Assembly: GCA_021287065.1 (NCBI GenBank)
Contig: JAJTBE010000009.1
Location: forward strand, 45,325-109,324
From: Bacillota bacterium
GTDB taxonomy: Bacteria; Vulcanimicrobiota; JAJTBE01
DNA length: 64,000 bases
Direction: 5' to 3'
The notes under the pieces were generated by a model. The model was not told the DNA's origin, ran no database searches, and saw only the letters and a list, made by a program, of their open reading frames with translations. This document shows, piece by piece, positions 34,689 through 42,443 of the stretch; within the stretch, counting starts at the first letter, position 1; each line of letters begins with the position of its first letter. Both the position numbers and the translations under genes were made by a program.

Positions 34689-34958
34689 GTGAGTGTATTG
34701 AATCCAACCGAAAAACCGGCTGAATTTGACATGCCGGAAAATTTTGAGCGCGCCCTCGCAAGACTCGAAGAGATTTTGCGTGTTCTGGAAAAAGGCGAGC
34801 TTGGGCTTGAAGAATCAATTTCCCGGTTCAGGGAAGGTTCAGCCCTTTATAAATACTGTCAGGAAAAGCTGAAATCGGCGGAAGGCGAAATACGCCTTCT
34901 GGTGGAAAACCTTGACGGCACTGTGGAAACAAAACCATTTGAAGAAAGCAGGACTTGA
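34689..34958 (+). CDS. xseB: Exodeoxyribonuclease VII small subunit
   Basis: 89 aa from GTG; TTG at 34698 is an alternative. The core FERALARLEEILRVLEKGEL, LGLEESISRFREGSALYKYC and the helical hairpin that follows match XseB. Several copies bind the large subunit XseA to make an enzyme that degrades single-stranded DNA. xseA is not in the window. The order xseB-ispA-dxs is a common bacterial arrangement, and its stop overlaps the ispA region, so these are co-transcribed. Confidence 0.9.
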   Translation: MSVLNPTEKPAEFDMPENFERALARLEEILRVLEKGELGLEESISRFREGSALYKYCQEKLKSAEGEIRLLVENLDGTVETKPFEESRT

Positions 34959-34963
34959 TTTTG

Positions 34964-35833
34964 ATGGGTTTAAAAGAAGTCAATCTTGATGTCTATCTGA
35001 AGGAAAAGCGTCAAATAGTGGATGCAGCAATGAAAGAATATCTGAATCGGGAACCTGCACATCCCCTGTCAGAAATATTCGAATATTGTCTGACCGGCGG
35101 AAAAAGATTCAGACCCATACTGGTTATGGCAGCGGCGGAAGCCTGCGGCGCAGACGGATCCAAAGTAATGCCCGCTGCACTGGCAATGGAGATGATACAT
35201 AATTTTTCTCTGGTTCATGATGATCTTCCCTGCATGGATAACGATGATTACCGCAGAGGCATTGAAACCTGCCATAAAAAATTCGGAGAAACCGATGCTC
35301 TTCTCGCAGGGGATGCCATACTGATTTCAGCTTTTGAAATGCTTGCCGGAAATGCGGAAATCGACGGTATTTCACCCGGTTCAGTTGTAAAGGTGGTAAA
35401 ACTGTATGCAGGATGCGCAGCACAGCAGGGCATGACCGGTGGTCAGGTTCTGGATATGCATGCTGCTAAAAACCTTATCACCCCCGATAAAGAAATTCTA
35501 TCTGAAATTCATAATAAAAAAACAGGAGCGCTGATTACAGCTTCTGTCATGGCAGGGGGCATTCTCGGAGGAGCTTCGGAAGATCAGTTATCTTCCCTCG
35601 AAACCTATGGCAAAAACATAGGCCTCACATATCAGATTATTGATGATATTCTTGATATGGAAACAGATCCTGAGAAGAATGCAATTAGTTTTCCGGCTAT
35701 TTACGGTTACGAAGAATCACGCCAGATGGCATTTGATGCAACGGATAAAGCGGTAAAATCTCTCGAAACATTCGGAGAGGAAGCTGAACCTTTGCGGAAA
35801 CTTGCATTATATCTGCGTGATAGAAAACAGTGA
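34964..35833 (+). CDS. ispA: Farnesyl/geranyl diphosphate synthase (polyprenyl synthetase)
   Basis: 289 aa from ATG 34964 (an in-frame TTG at 34955 has poorer spacing). Condenses isopentenyl diphosphate with allylic diphosphates. Both Asp-rich motifs are present: DDLPCMDNDD starting at Asp86, of the DDxxxxD type typical of bacterial short-chain enzymes, and DDILDMETD starting at Asp227. GKRFRPILVMAAAEACG and EMIHNFSLVHDDLP also match. Product length, C15 or C20, cannot be fixed from sequence alone. Between xseB and dxs. Confidence 0.92.
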   Translation: MGLKEVNLDVYLKEKRQIVDAAMKEYLNREPAHPLSEIFEYCLTGGKRFRPILVMAAAEACGADGSKVMPAALAMEMIHNFSLVHDDLPCMDNDDYRRGIETCHKKFGETDALLAGDAILISAFEMLAGNAEIDGISPGSVVKVVKLYAGCAAQQGMTGGQVLDMHAAKNLITPDKEILSEIHNKKTGALITASVMAGGILGGASEDQLSSLETYGKNIGLTYQIIDDILDMETDPEKNAISFPAIYGYEESRQMAFDATDKAVKSLETFGEEAEPLRKLALYLRDRKQ

Positions 35834-35838
35834 GAAGT

Positions 35839-37734
35839 ATGACAAGTATTTTTGAACAGATAAATTGTCCTGATGATATAAAACGGATGAATGACAGCCA
35901 GCTTGATGAACTGGCAGCCTATCTGAGGGAAACCATAGTCAACACCATCAGCAAAACCGGCGGCCATCTTGCTTCCAGTCTTGGAGTGGTGGAACTGACA
36001 ATCGCCATTCACAGTGTTTTTGATTCACCCAGAGATAAAATCATTTTTGATGTGGGCCATCAGTGCTATACCCATAAACTGCTTACCGGCAGAATGGAAC
36101 AGTTCTGTACAATCCGCCAGTACGGCGGAATCAGCGGCTTCACCAAAACCTGTGAATCCTGCTATGATCCATTCGGAGCAGGACATTCCAGCACTTCCAT
36201 ATCCGCAGCTCTCGGTTTTTGTGCCGCAAGAGATCAGCTTGGGGAAAATTACAAGGTAATCTCGGTAATCGGCGACGGCGCAATGACAGGCGGCATGGCT
36301 TTTGAAGCAATGAACAACGCCGGCCACCTTAATACCGATCTTATTGTTGTGCTTAATGACAATGAAATGTCCATTTCCAAAAATGTGGGCGGATTAGCCC
36401 AGCATCTCAGTCATCTCCGTATGGAACCAAGATATATCAAATTAAGGGATGAACTCAGAACTCTGGTCAAAAATATCCCCCGTTTCGGAAAAAGAATTCT
36501 CCAGATCGCAGAAGGCATCGAAGAACATCTTACTTACCTTGTAATTCACGGAGTGGTTTTCGAAGCTCTGGGATTTTCATATTTCGGTCCCTTCGACGGA
36601 CACAATGTCACTCAGTTGAGACAGACCCTGAAAATGGCAAAAAGGCTGAAGGGTCCCAAACTTATTCATATTGTTACCCAGAAAGGCAGAGGCTATCTCC
36701 CTGCAGAGAAAGATTCAACTTCATGGCATGGTGCTGTTCCCTTTAATATTGAAACCGGAAATGGCATTTCAAAATCCCCGCCGTCGGAAATCCCCCAGTA
36801 TTCAGCTGTATTCTGCAACACACTTATGAAAATGGCTGAAAAGGATAAAAGAATAGTTGCAATAACCGCAGCAATGCCTGACGGCACTGGACTGAAACCT
36901 TTCGAGGATAAATACCCCAACAGAATTTATGATGTGGGAATTGCGGAACAACACGCAATCACATTTGCGGCAGGTATGGCGGCAGGGGGTATGAAACCTG
37001 TGGCTGCCATCTATTCCACATTTATGCAGAGAGCATATGATCAGATTATTCATGATGTATGTCTTCAGAAGCTCCCGGTTGTGTTTGCCCTCGACCGTGG
37101 AGGCATAGTAGGCGAAGACGGTCCGACTCACCATGGTGTGTTCGATCTTTCATTTTTGAGAACCATCCCGGACCTTACCATTATGGCGCCTAAAGATGAA
37201 GATGAACTCCAGCATATGATAAAATCGGCTTTTGAGTATAACAGCCCTGTGGCTATAAGATACCCGAGAGGAACCGGTGTTGGAGTTAAAATGGCCGGAG
37301 AGAACCAATGGGAAGTTCTTAAACCCGGCAAGGGTGAAATTCTTATGGAAGGCAAGGACCTTGCTATTCTTGCCATCGGCAGTATGGTCTATCCGGCCGT
37401 TCTCGCCGCAGAAAAACTGAACACTTACGGAATAAGCGCCTATGTGGTTAACATGCGATTTGTCAAACCACTCGACAGGGAGCTGATAGTAAAAATGGCA
37501 AGAGCAACAGGCCATATCATTACTGTTGAAGAGAATACCATTGTCGGCGGTTTCGGTTCAGGAGTTCAGGAAATAATACACGAAGAAGGCATAAGAGACT
37601 GCCAGGTTCAGTTGCTGGGCATCCCGGATCATTTCGTGGAGCAGGGCAACATGAACATAATAAGGGAAAAATACGGTCTCTCATCGGAAGGCATAGTGAA
37701 TGCAGTACGAAGCGCCCTTCAAATGAAGAAATAA
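35839..37734 (+). CDS. dxs: 1-deoxy-D-xylulose-5-phosphate synthase
   Basis: 631 aa from ATG 35839; an in-frame GTG at 35830 overlaps the ispA stop and is the alternative. Thiamine-diphosphate enzyme joining pyruvate and glyceraldehyde 3-phosphate in the first step of the MEP pathway. Visible motifs: HLASSLGVVELTIAIH, DVGHQCYTHKLLTGR, VIGDGAMTGGMAFEAMNNAG (the cofactor site), YDVGIAEQHAITFAAGMA, DRGGIVGEDGPTHHG and IRYPRG. Normal length. With ispA here and ispD at 61.5 kb, it indicates a MEP-type isoprenoid supply. Confidence 0.96.
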   Translation: MTSIFEQINCPDDIKRMNDSQLDELAAYLRETIVNTISKTGGHLASSLGVVELTIAIHSVFDSPRDKIIFDVGHQCYTHKLLTGRMEQFCTIRQYGGISGFTKTCESCYDPFGAGHSSTSISAALGFCAARDQLGENYKVISVIGDGAMTGGMAFEAMNNAGHLNTDLIVVLNDNEMSISKNVGGLAQHLSHLRMEPRYIKLRDELRTLVKNIPRFGKRILQIAEGIEEHLTYLVIHGVVFEALGFSYFGPFDGHNVTQLRQTLKMAKRLKGPKLIHIVTQKGRGYLPAEKDSTSWHGAVPFNIETGNGISKSPPSEIPQYSAVFCNTLMKMAEKDKRIVAITAAMPDGTGLKPFEDKYPNRIYDVGIAEQHAITFAAGMAAGGMKPVAAIYSTFMQRAYDQIIHDVCLQKLPVVFALDRGGIVGEDGPTHHGVFDLSFLRTIPDLTIMAPKDEDELQHMIKSAFEYNSPVAIRYPRGTGVGVKMAGENQWEVLKPGKGEILMEGKDLAILAIGSMVYPAVLAAEKLNTYGISAYVVNMRFVKPLDRELIVKMARATGHIITVEENTIVGGFGSGVQEIIHEEGIRDCQVQLLGIPDHFVEQGNMNIIREKYGLSSEGIVNAVRSALQMKK

Positions 37735-37751
37735 CGGAGGTTTTTTAATAA

Positions 37752-38921
37752 ATGCAGTTTTCGGAAAGAATTGAAAAGATCCCCCCTTATCTTTTTGCAG
37801 AGCTTGATCGCCTGAAACAGGAAAAGATCGCTCAGGGTGTGGATGTTATAAGTCTGGGAATCGGCGATCCCGATACTCCCACAGCTCCCTTTATTGTGGA
37901 AGCAATGAAAAAAGCAGTTGAAAAATCAGAACATCATGTTTATCCTCCCTATGAGGGAATAAAAGAATTCAGACAGGCAGTAGCCGATTTTTATGAAAGA
38001 CGCTACAATGTGCCGGATCTCAACCCTAAAGACGAAATTATCGCCCTTCTCGGTTCAAAGGAAGGCATAGCCCATATTTCCCTGGCAGTTCTGGATCCCG
38101 GCGACCTCCTTCTGGTTCCCGATCCGGGCTATCCCGTTTATTCAACCGGTGCTGTTTTTGCAGGCGCTGAGTCATACATTATGCCTCTTCTTCCTGAAAA
38201 CAGATTCCTCCCTGATTTTGGCAAAATCCCTTCTGAAGTTGCCGACAGGGCAAAAATGATGTTCCTCAATTACCCTAACAACCCAACAGCAGCAGTGGCG
38301 AGCATGGATTTCCTGAAAGAAGCTGTAGCTTTTGCAAAAAAACATAATATAATCATCTGCTCAGACAATTCATATTCTGAGATTTTCTTCGACGGATACA
38401 GACCGCCGTCCATTCTGGAAGTTGAAGGCGCAAAGGATGTTGCAGTAGAGTTCTTCTCACTGTCCAAACCCTACAACATGACAGGCTGGCGGATTGCTTC
38501 CCTGGTTGGAAACAAAGATGTGGTAAATGCGCTGCTCACAATCAAGAAAAACCTTGATTCAGGCACATTCACCGCAGTTCAGGAAGCTGCTGCAGTTGCT
38601 CTCAACCACGGAGATTCATTTATTGAGGATATGAGAAAAATCTACGACAGAAGAATGAACAAAATGATCCCCACCCTTCAGGAGATGGGAATCAAAGTTG
38701 AAAAACCCAAAGGAAGCTTCTATATCTGGGCTCCCGTACCGAACGGAATGACATCGATCCAGTTCACAAGAGATCTTCTCGAACGCACCGGAGTTATTGT
38801 AACCCCCGGAACAGGATTTGGCACCCACGGTGAAGGATTCTTCAGAATTTCACTCACCCAGCCGGATCACAGAATCGATGAAGCGGTGGAAAGACTTGCA
38901 AAGACTCAGGTTTATGCATAA
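37752..38921 (+). CDS. dapL: LL-diaminopimelate aminotransferase
   Basis: 389 aa, family length 390-410, SD cggaggt before the ATG. PLP aminotransferase (class I/II) of the DapL type: start MQFSERIEKIPPYLFAELDR, GIGDPDTPTA, YPPYEGIKEFRQAVA, NYPNNPTAA, and the PLP lysine in SLSKPYNMTGWRI (Lys239). It converts tetrahydrodipicolinate directly to LL-diaminopimelate for lysine and peptidoglycan. Lies 17 bases after dxs, so probably co-transcribed. The DapL2 subfamily used by many anaerobes fits best; distinction from other aspartate aminotransferases is by overall similarity. Confidence 0.86.
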   Translation: MQFSERIEKIPPYLFAELDRLKQEKIAQGVDVISLGIGDPDTPTAPFIVEAMKKAVEKSEHHVYPPYEGIKEFRQAVADFYERRYNVPDLNPKDEIIALLGSKEGIAHISLAVLDPGDLLLVPDPGYPVYSTGAVFAGAESYIMPLLPENRFLPDFGKIPSEVADRAKMMFLNYPNNPTAAVASMDFLKEAVAFAKKHNIIICSDNSYSEIFFDGYRPPSILEVEGAKDVAVEFFSLSKPYNMTGWRIASLVGNKDVVNALLTIKKNLDSGTFTAVQEAAAVALNHGDSFIEDMRKIYDRRMNKMIPTLQEMGIKVEKPKGSFYIWAPVPNGMTSIQFTRDLLERTGVIVTPGTGFGTHGEGFFRISLTQPDHRIDEAVERLAKTQVYA

Positions 38922-38957
38922 CTGATTCCTCCCGGTTCATTTTCAATAAGGTTTCAG

Positions 38958-38993
38958 ACCCATCTGCACGGGAATTATCAGGTGCAGATGGGT
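38958..38993. repeat. Perfect 12-bp inverted repeat upstream of 63-aa gene
   Basis: acccatctgcac (38958-38969) and gtgcagatgggt (38982-38993) with a 12-base loop. There is no T run after it on the plus strand; a TATAAT sequence follows 2 bases later (38996-39001). Could be a weak terminator of dapL or an operator at a promoter for the next gene. Confidence 0.6.
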
Positions 38994-39035
38994 ATTATAA
39001 TGTTTATGGCAAAATAAAATATAAGGAGAACCACT

Positions 39036-39227
39036 ATGCCCGCAACAGCATCACTTGAAGAGCTTCAGGCTGCTTATACCGACCTGACGGCTATTATGGA
39101 CACCCATCCCGAAGCATACAGGGAGTTCGTCAGTATTTTTAAAAAGCACAGAAAAATCGGATATAAGAATATCTGTAAAATGATGATGGGAGAAGCAACT
39201 CCTGAAAAGCTGAAAGAGGAAAAGTAA
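39036..39227 (+). CDS. Small helical protein, unknown function
   Basis: 63 aa. A very good SD (aaggaga) lies 6 bases before the ATG. All-helical and charged: LEELQAAYTDLTAIMDTHPE, then EFVSIFKKHRKIGYKNICKM. No membrane segment. The size, SD and ordinary codon use argue that it is real. The pattern of two helices around a hydrophobic core could be a small protein-binding bundle, but I do not recognise a family. A dispersed repeat begins shortly after its stop. Confidence 0.62.
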   Translation: MPATASLEELQAAYTDLTAIMDTHPEAYREFVSIFKKHRKIGYKNICKMMMGEATPEKLKEEK

Positions 39228-39286
39228 GCTTTAAGGTTTTCACAATCAGACGATTTTAGCTGAATCCGCCTGGTTTTCCGTTTTTA

Positions 39287-39522
39287 TGAGAGAGAGCCGG
39301 AGGAATAAATACTTTTTAAAAAAAAGCGGTTCCCTCTGACGGTCCCCAAATCCCACGGTCCCTGGTCGGTCCCCCGATTCCAAAAGTTTTGGGATGGCGG
39401 GTGCCCGCCCGCAGGGTGGGCGCGAGGAAACTTTTTCCAAAAAAGTTTTCTCCGGGAACTTGGCATGCGGTTACAATCCTTATGAGCATTCAGATAAATC
39501 CATGCCTTAATTCATGGGCATT
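39287..39522. repeat. Dispersed hairpin-rich repeat, copy A
   Basis: About 235 bases. Shares with copies B and D the blocks ttccctctgacggtcc, ggtcggtccc, caaaagttttgggatgg, gaggaaacttttt and aatccatgcc...catggg. Internal palindromes include the ttttt...aaaaa core near 39314-39325 and the aaactttttcc / aaaaagttt arms at about 39428-39449. The 366-base gap between the 63-aa gene and mntP holds nothing else clear except an AT-rich TATAAT at 39570. Short open frames inside are not considered genes. Confidence 0.85.
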
Positions 39523-39593
39523 CCCCCTTTTGGGAGTAAAGAAGGCAGATAAAGCTAATATCTTTAGTATATAATCTTTTCAGGATAATTAAA

Positions 39594-40145
39594 ATGGACT
39601 TTTCACTGATTTATATATTCACAATAGCGGTCATTCTTGGAATTGACGCATTTTCTGTTGCATTGTCGGTAGGTGTTTTCTCATGCCTTCCTGCACAGGT
39701 ATTCAGAATATCCGCATCTTTCGGATTTTTCCAGTTCTTCATGCCAATCATCGGTTATTACCTTGGTTCCCGCATTGTGGGATATATCAGGGATTTTGAC
39801 CACTGGATCGCCTTTGGCATACTTTTTGCAATCGGCGTAAAAATGCTTGTGGAAGCTTTCGCCAAAGAAGAGGAAGAAAAGATAAAATGCGACCGCACCA
39901 TCGGCTGGACCCTTATAGGCCTCTCCATAGCAACAAGCATCGACGCCCTTGCAGTGGGAATCACACTCGGCATTATGGGAACAAAAATTTTTGTCCCCTG
40001 TGTAATTATCGGAATTGTAGCCGGGCTGATGACAATGACCGGTATGCTTATAGGCAACAAATGCTCTCAGGTTTTCGGTAAAAGAATGGAAGCTGTGGGA
40101 GCAATCGTCCTTATTCTTCTGTCTTTTAAAATGCTTTCAATATAG
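39594..40145 (+). CDS. mntP: MntP-like manganese efflux pump
   Basis: 183 aa with six predicted membrane helices in two three-helix halves. The acidic residues that define the family are present: GIDAFSVALSVG near residue 18 and SIDALAVGITLGIMG in the second half. Exports Mn(II) to protect against excess, by family. The SD (agga) is weak. No yybP-ykoY type Mn riboswitch is visible between the repeat and the start. DUF72 gene follows by 10 bases. Confidence 0.9.
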   Translation: MDFSLIYIFTIAVILGIDAFSVALSVGVFSCLPAQVFRISASFGFFQFFMPIIGYYLGSRIVGYIRDFDHWIAFGILFAIGVKMLVEAFAKEEEEKIKCDRTIGWTLIGLSIATSIDALAVGITLGIMGTKIFVPCVIIGIVAGLMTMTGMLIGNKCSQVFGKRMEAVGAIVLILLSFKMLSI

Positions 40146-40155
40146 AGAAAAGTAA

Positions 40156-41010
40156 ATGATACGAATCGGAACCTGCGGTTTTTCATTCAAAGACTGGAAA
40201 GGACCCGTATATCCGCCGTCAATAAAAGATTCGGATATGCTTATGTATTACAACAAAAATCTTGGCTTCGACACAGTTGAAATTGATGTTTCCTATTATA
40301 CCCCTGTTTCCGCCAATGCAGTAAAATCCTGGGTAAAAAAGACAACCGACGGATTCGGGTTTGCAGTGAAATGCCATAAGGATATGACTCTCAACGAATA
40401 CCGGGGAAGCGTTCTGCCTGAAATCGACAGTATGCCCATATTTGACGGTTTTCTCCGTACATTTGAACCAATGGAAAAATCGGGAAAGCTTATCACATAT
40501 TTAGCCCAGATGGGTCCTGTGTTCTCAAAAAATGTAAAATCAAAGGATTATCTTAAAAAATTCAGGGAAAAATTCGGAAAATCGCCACTGACAGTTGAAT
40601 TCCGGCACAAATCATGGCTTTCGGAAAAAGAGCAGGATGATACCTTTGGTTTTCTCAGAGATAACAATCTGGGATACGCCATTGTTGACGAACCGTCCCT
40701 GCGCTCACTGGCGCCTTTTGTTCCCAAAGCTACTGATGATACAGGATATTTCAGATTTCACGGAAGAAACAAAAAATGGTTCGAAGGGAACAGAGAAACA
40801 AGATACGATTATCTTTACAACGATGATGAATTGAAAAATTTTCTTTCGCCTATAAATTTTATTGCAGAACAAACAAAGGTAACAACAATTTATTTTAACA
40901 ACTGCCACGCCGGAGCAGCCTATGTCAACGCCATAAGGCTTATAAAAATGCTCGGCATGGAAATAAACCGGTATGACGAACCAACCGGACAGCTTGAGCT
41001 ACCCTTTTAA
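40156..41010 (+). CDS. DUF72 family (YecE-like) protein
   Basis: 284 aa. TIM-barrel family: MIRIGTCGFSFKDWKGPVYP, the LTVEFRHKSWL segment and YFRFHGRNKKWF near the end are typical. Function of the family is not established. It starts 10 bases after mntP, so probably co-transcribed. Its stop overlaps the stop of the convergent GGDEF regulator by 4 bases. Confidence 0.92.
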   Translation: MIRIGTCGFSFKDWKGPVYPPSIKDSDMLMYYNKNLGFDTVEIDVSYYTPVSANAVKSWVKKTTDGFGFAVKCHKDMTLNEYRGSVLPEIDSMPIFDGFLRTFEPMEKSGKLITYLAQMGPVFSKNVKSKDYLKKFREKFGKSPLTVEFRHKSWLSEKEQDDTFGFLRDNNLGYAIVDEPSLRSLAPFVPKATDDTGYFRFHGRNKKWFEGNRETRYDYLYNDDELKNFLSPINFIAEQTKVTTIYFNNCHAGAAYVNAIRLIKMLGMEINRYDEPTGQLELPF

Positions 41011-42023
41011 TCGGAATCACTAAGGATTATTTCCCCTGAATTATCAGAAACTTCCTCACCGTCAATAATCTTTATTCCGTCGCTCTTCCTGCGGTCTTTC
41101 ACAAACACGCTGCCTTCAAAGGATTTTGCGTATTTTTTAAGTTCAGCGGCAATCTGCGCCACTTTTGCATGGTGTGTGATTTCCCTGTGTTCGTTGGTAA
41201 CAATGGAAATGGAAATACTCATAAGCGGGAATTTCTGGAGGTTTCCGAGCCGGTCAAAACTCTGGATATAACCCTTTTCCCTGTCCCTGGGTCTGTAGAA
41301 TCCCGGGACTTCCGCATCAAACTTATCAATAACAAGCATACAGAGTTTTTCCGATAATTCCGGGGTTGTAATAGACAGGAAGTCGTCGCCGCCGACATGA
41401 CCTACAAAATCCTCTTCACCGCCATAGGTTCTGAAAACCGAGGTTATAATTTCAGCTGTTGATTTAATAATCTGGTCACCTGCAGAATGGCCGTATCTGT
41501 CGTTATATGCTTTGAAATTGTCCAAATCCATATAACAAACGGCAAAAAGTTCTGCGGATTTTATCCTTCTGTCGATTTCCCTCTGAATAGCTATATTTCC
41601 CGGCAGTCCCGTAAGAGGGTTCGCTTCAAGAGAAAGCTTCGTCCTGCGAAGAATCATTTCGACTCTTGCCGCTAGCTCTCTCATATCAAAAGGCTTCACC
41701 AGATAATCATCTGCTCCGATGGACAGACCATGAACCTTATCTTCCACCTGTCCCCTTGCAGTAAGCAGAATTATGGGAATCTGGCTGGTAAAGAAGTTTT
41801 CTTTTGCCCTGCGGCACACTTCAAGCCCGTCTATTTTGGGCATCATAACATCAAGCACAACAAGATCGGGATTTTCCGACGAAATTTTGACAAGAGCCTC
41901 TTCGCCGTTGGTAGCTGTAATTACATCGTAACTTCTGAATTCAAGTCCGATCTTTATGATTTCCAGCGTGTCCGGATCATCATCCACGACTAATATTTTA
42001 GCTTCTGATTCATCGGTGAACAA
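41007..42023 (-). CDS. Response regulator with GGDEF output domain
   Basis: 338 aa from TTG, with an SD (aggag) 10 bases upstream. Residues about 8-125 are a receiver domain (VVDDDPDTLEI, phosphorylation Asp58 in LDVMMP, and DDYLVKPFDMRELAAR). Residues about 140-300 are a diguanylate-cyclase-like domain starting LTGLPGNIAIQREIDRRI, with MDLDNFKAYNDRYGH. The active-site loop reads GGDDF (211-215) in place of GGDEF/GGEEF, so activity is uncertain. Last gene of the kinase-regulator cluster. Ends in a Ser/Asp-rich tail. Confidence 0.85.
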   Translation of the reverse strand: MFTDESEAKILVVDDDPDTLEIIKIGLEFRSYDVITATNGEEALVKISSENPDLVVLDVMMPKIDGLEVCRRAKENFFTSQIPIILLTARGQVEDKVHGLSIGADDYLVKPFDMRELAARVEMILRRTKLSLEANPLTGLPGNIAIQREIDRRIKSAELFAVCYMDLDNFKAYNDRYGHSAGDQIIKSTAEIITSVFRTYGGEEDFVGHVGGDDFLSITTPELSEKLCMLVIDKFDAEVPGFYRPRDREKGYIQSFDRLGNLQKFPLMSISISIVTNEHREITHHAKVAQIAAELKKYAKSFEGSVFVKDRRKSDGIKIIDGEEVSDNSGEIILSDSD

Positions 42024-42063
42024 ATCTATTTCACTCCTGCAGAGTTATTCCTGATATTGTTTT

Positions 42064-42441
42064 CTATCCAACAAATTTACGGACAGTATCAACAATTTCT
42101 TCAGGTTTGCATGGTTTGGGTATTACACCGTCAAAACCTTCCCGTTTCAACATCTCCATATCATCAATACTGCTCATCGCAGTATATGCCAGTACAGGCA
42201 CAGTTGAGAAAACCACATTTTTTCTGAGTTGCAGCATTAGCTGAATTCCACCGCCGGGAGTAAGGGAAAGATCAAGGATAACAATATCCGGATTCACTTC
42301 CATACTTTTATGCAAAAGCGAAACTCCGTCAACTGCCTCGATGACTTCATATCCATAGAGTTCAAGAATAACTCTGGCTATTTCTCTGGCATCTTCATCG
42401 TCTTCTGCCAGTAATACAGTTTTTTTAATAGAGTATTCCAA
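42064..42441 (-). CDS. Single-domain response regulator (receiver only)
   Basis: 125 aa from the TTG at 42441, which follows the kinase stop by 2 bases; a longer reading from 42495 would lie inside the kinase gene. It is just a receiver domain: LLAEDDEDAREIARVIL, Asp57 in VILDLSLTPGG, Thr in LAYTAMS, and Lys in VIPKPCKPEEI. With no output domain it should act through protein contact, in phosphorelay or as a CheY-type adaptor, like the downstream GGDEF regulator and the two receivers in the kinase. Confidence 0.82.
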   Translation of the reverse strand: MEYSIKKTVLLAEDDEDAREIARVILELYGYEVIEAVDGVSLLHKSMEVNPDIVILDLSLTPGGGIQLMLQLRKNVVFSTVPVLAYTAMSSIDDMEMLKREGFDGVIPKPCKPEEIVDTVRKFVG

Positions 42442-42443
42442 TT

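Noticed and set aside
39523..39593. Manganese (yybP-ykoY) riboswitch before mntP
   Set aside because: The gap is only about 70 bases after the repeat and shows no paired stem with the expected conserved loops.
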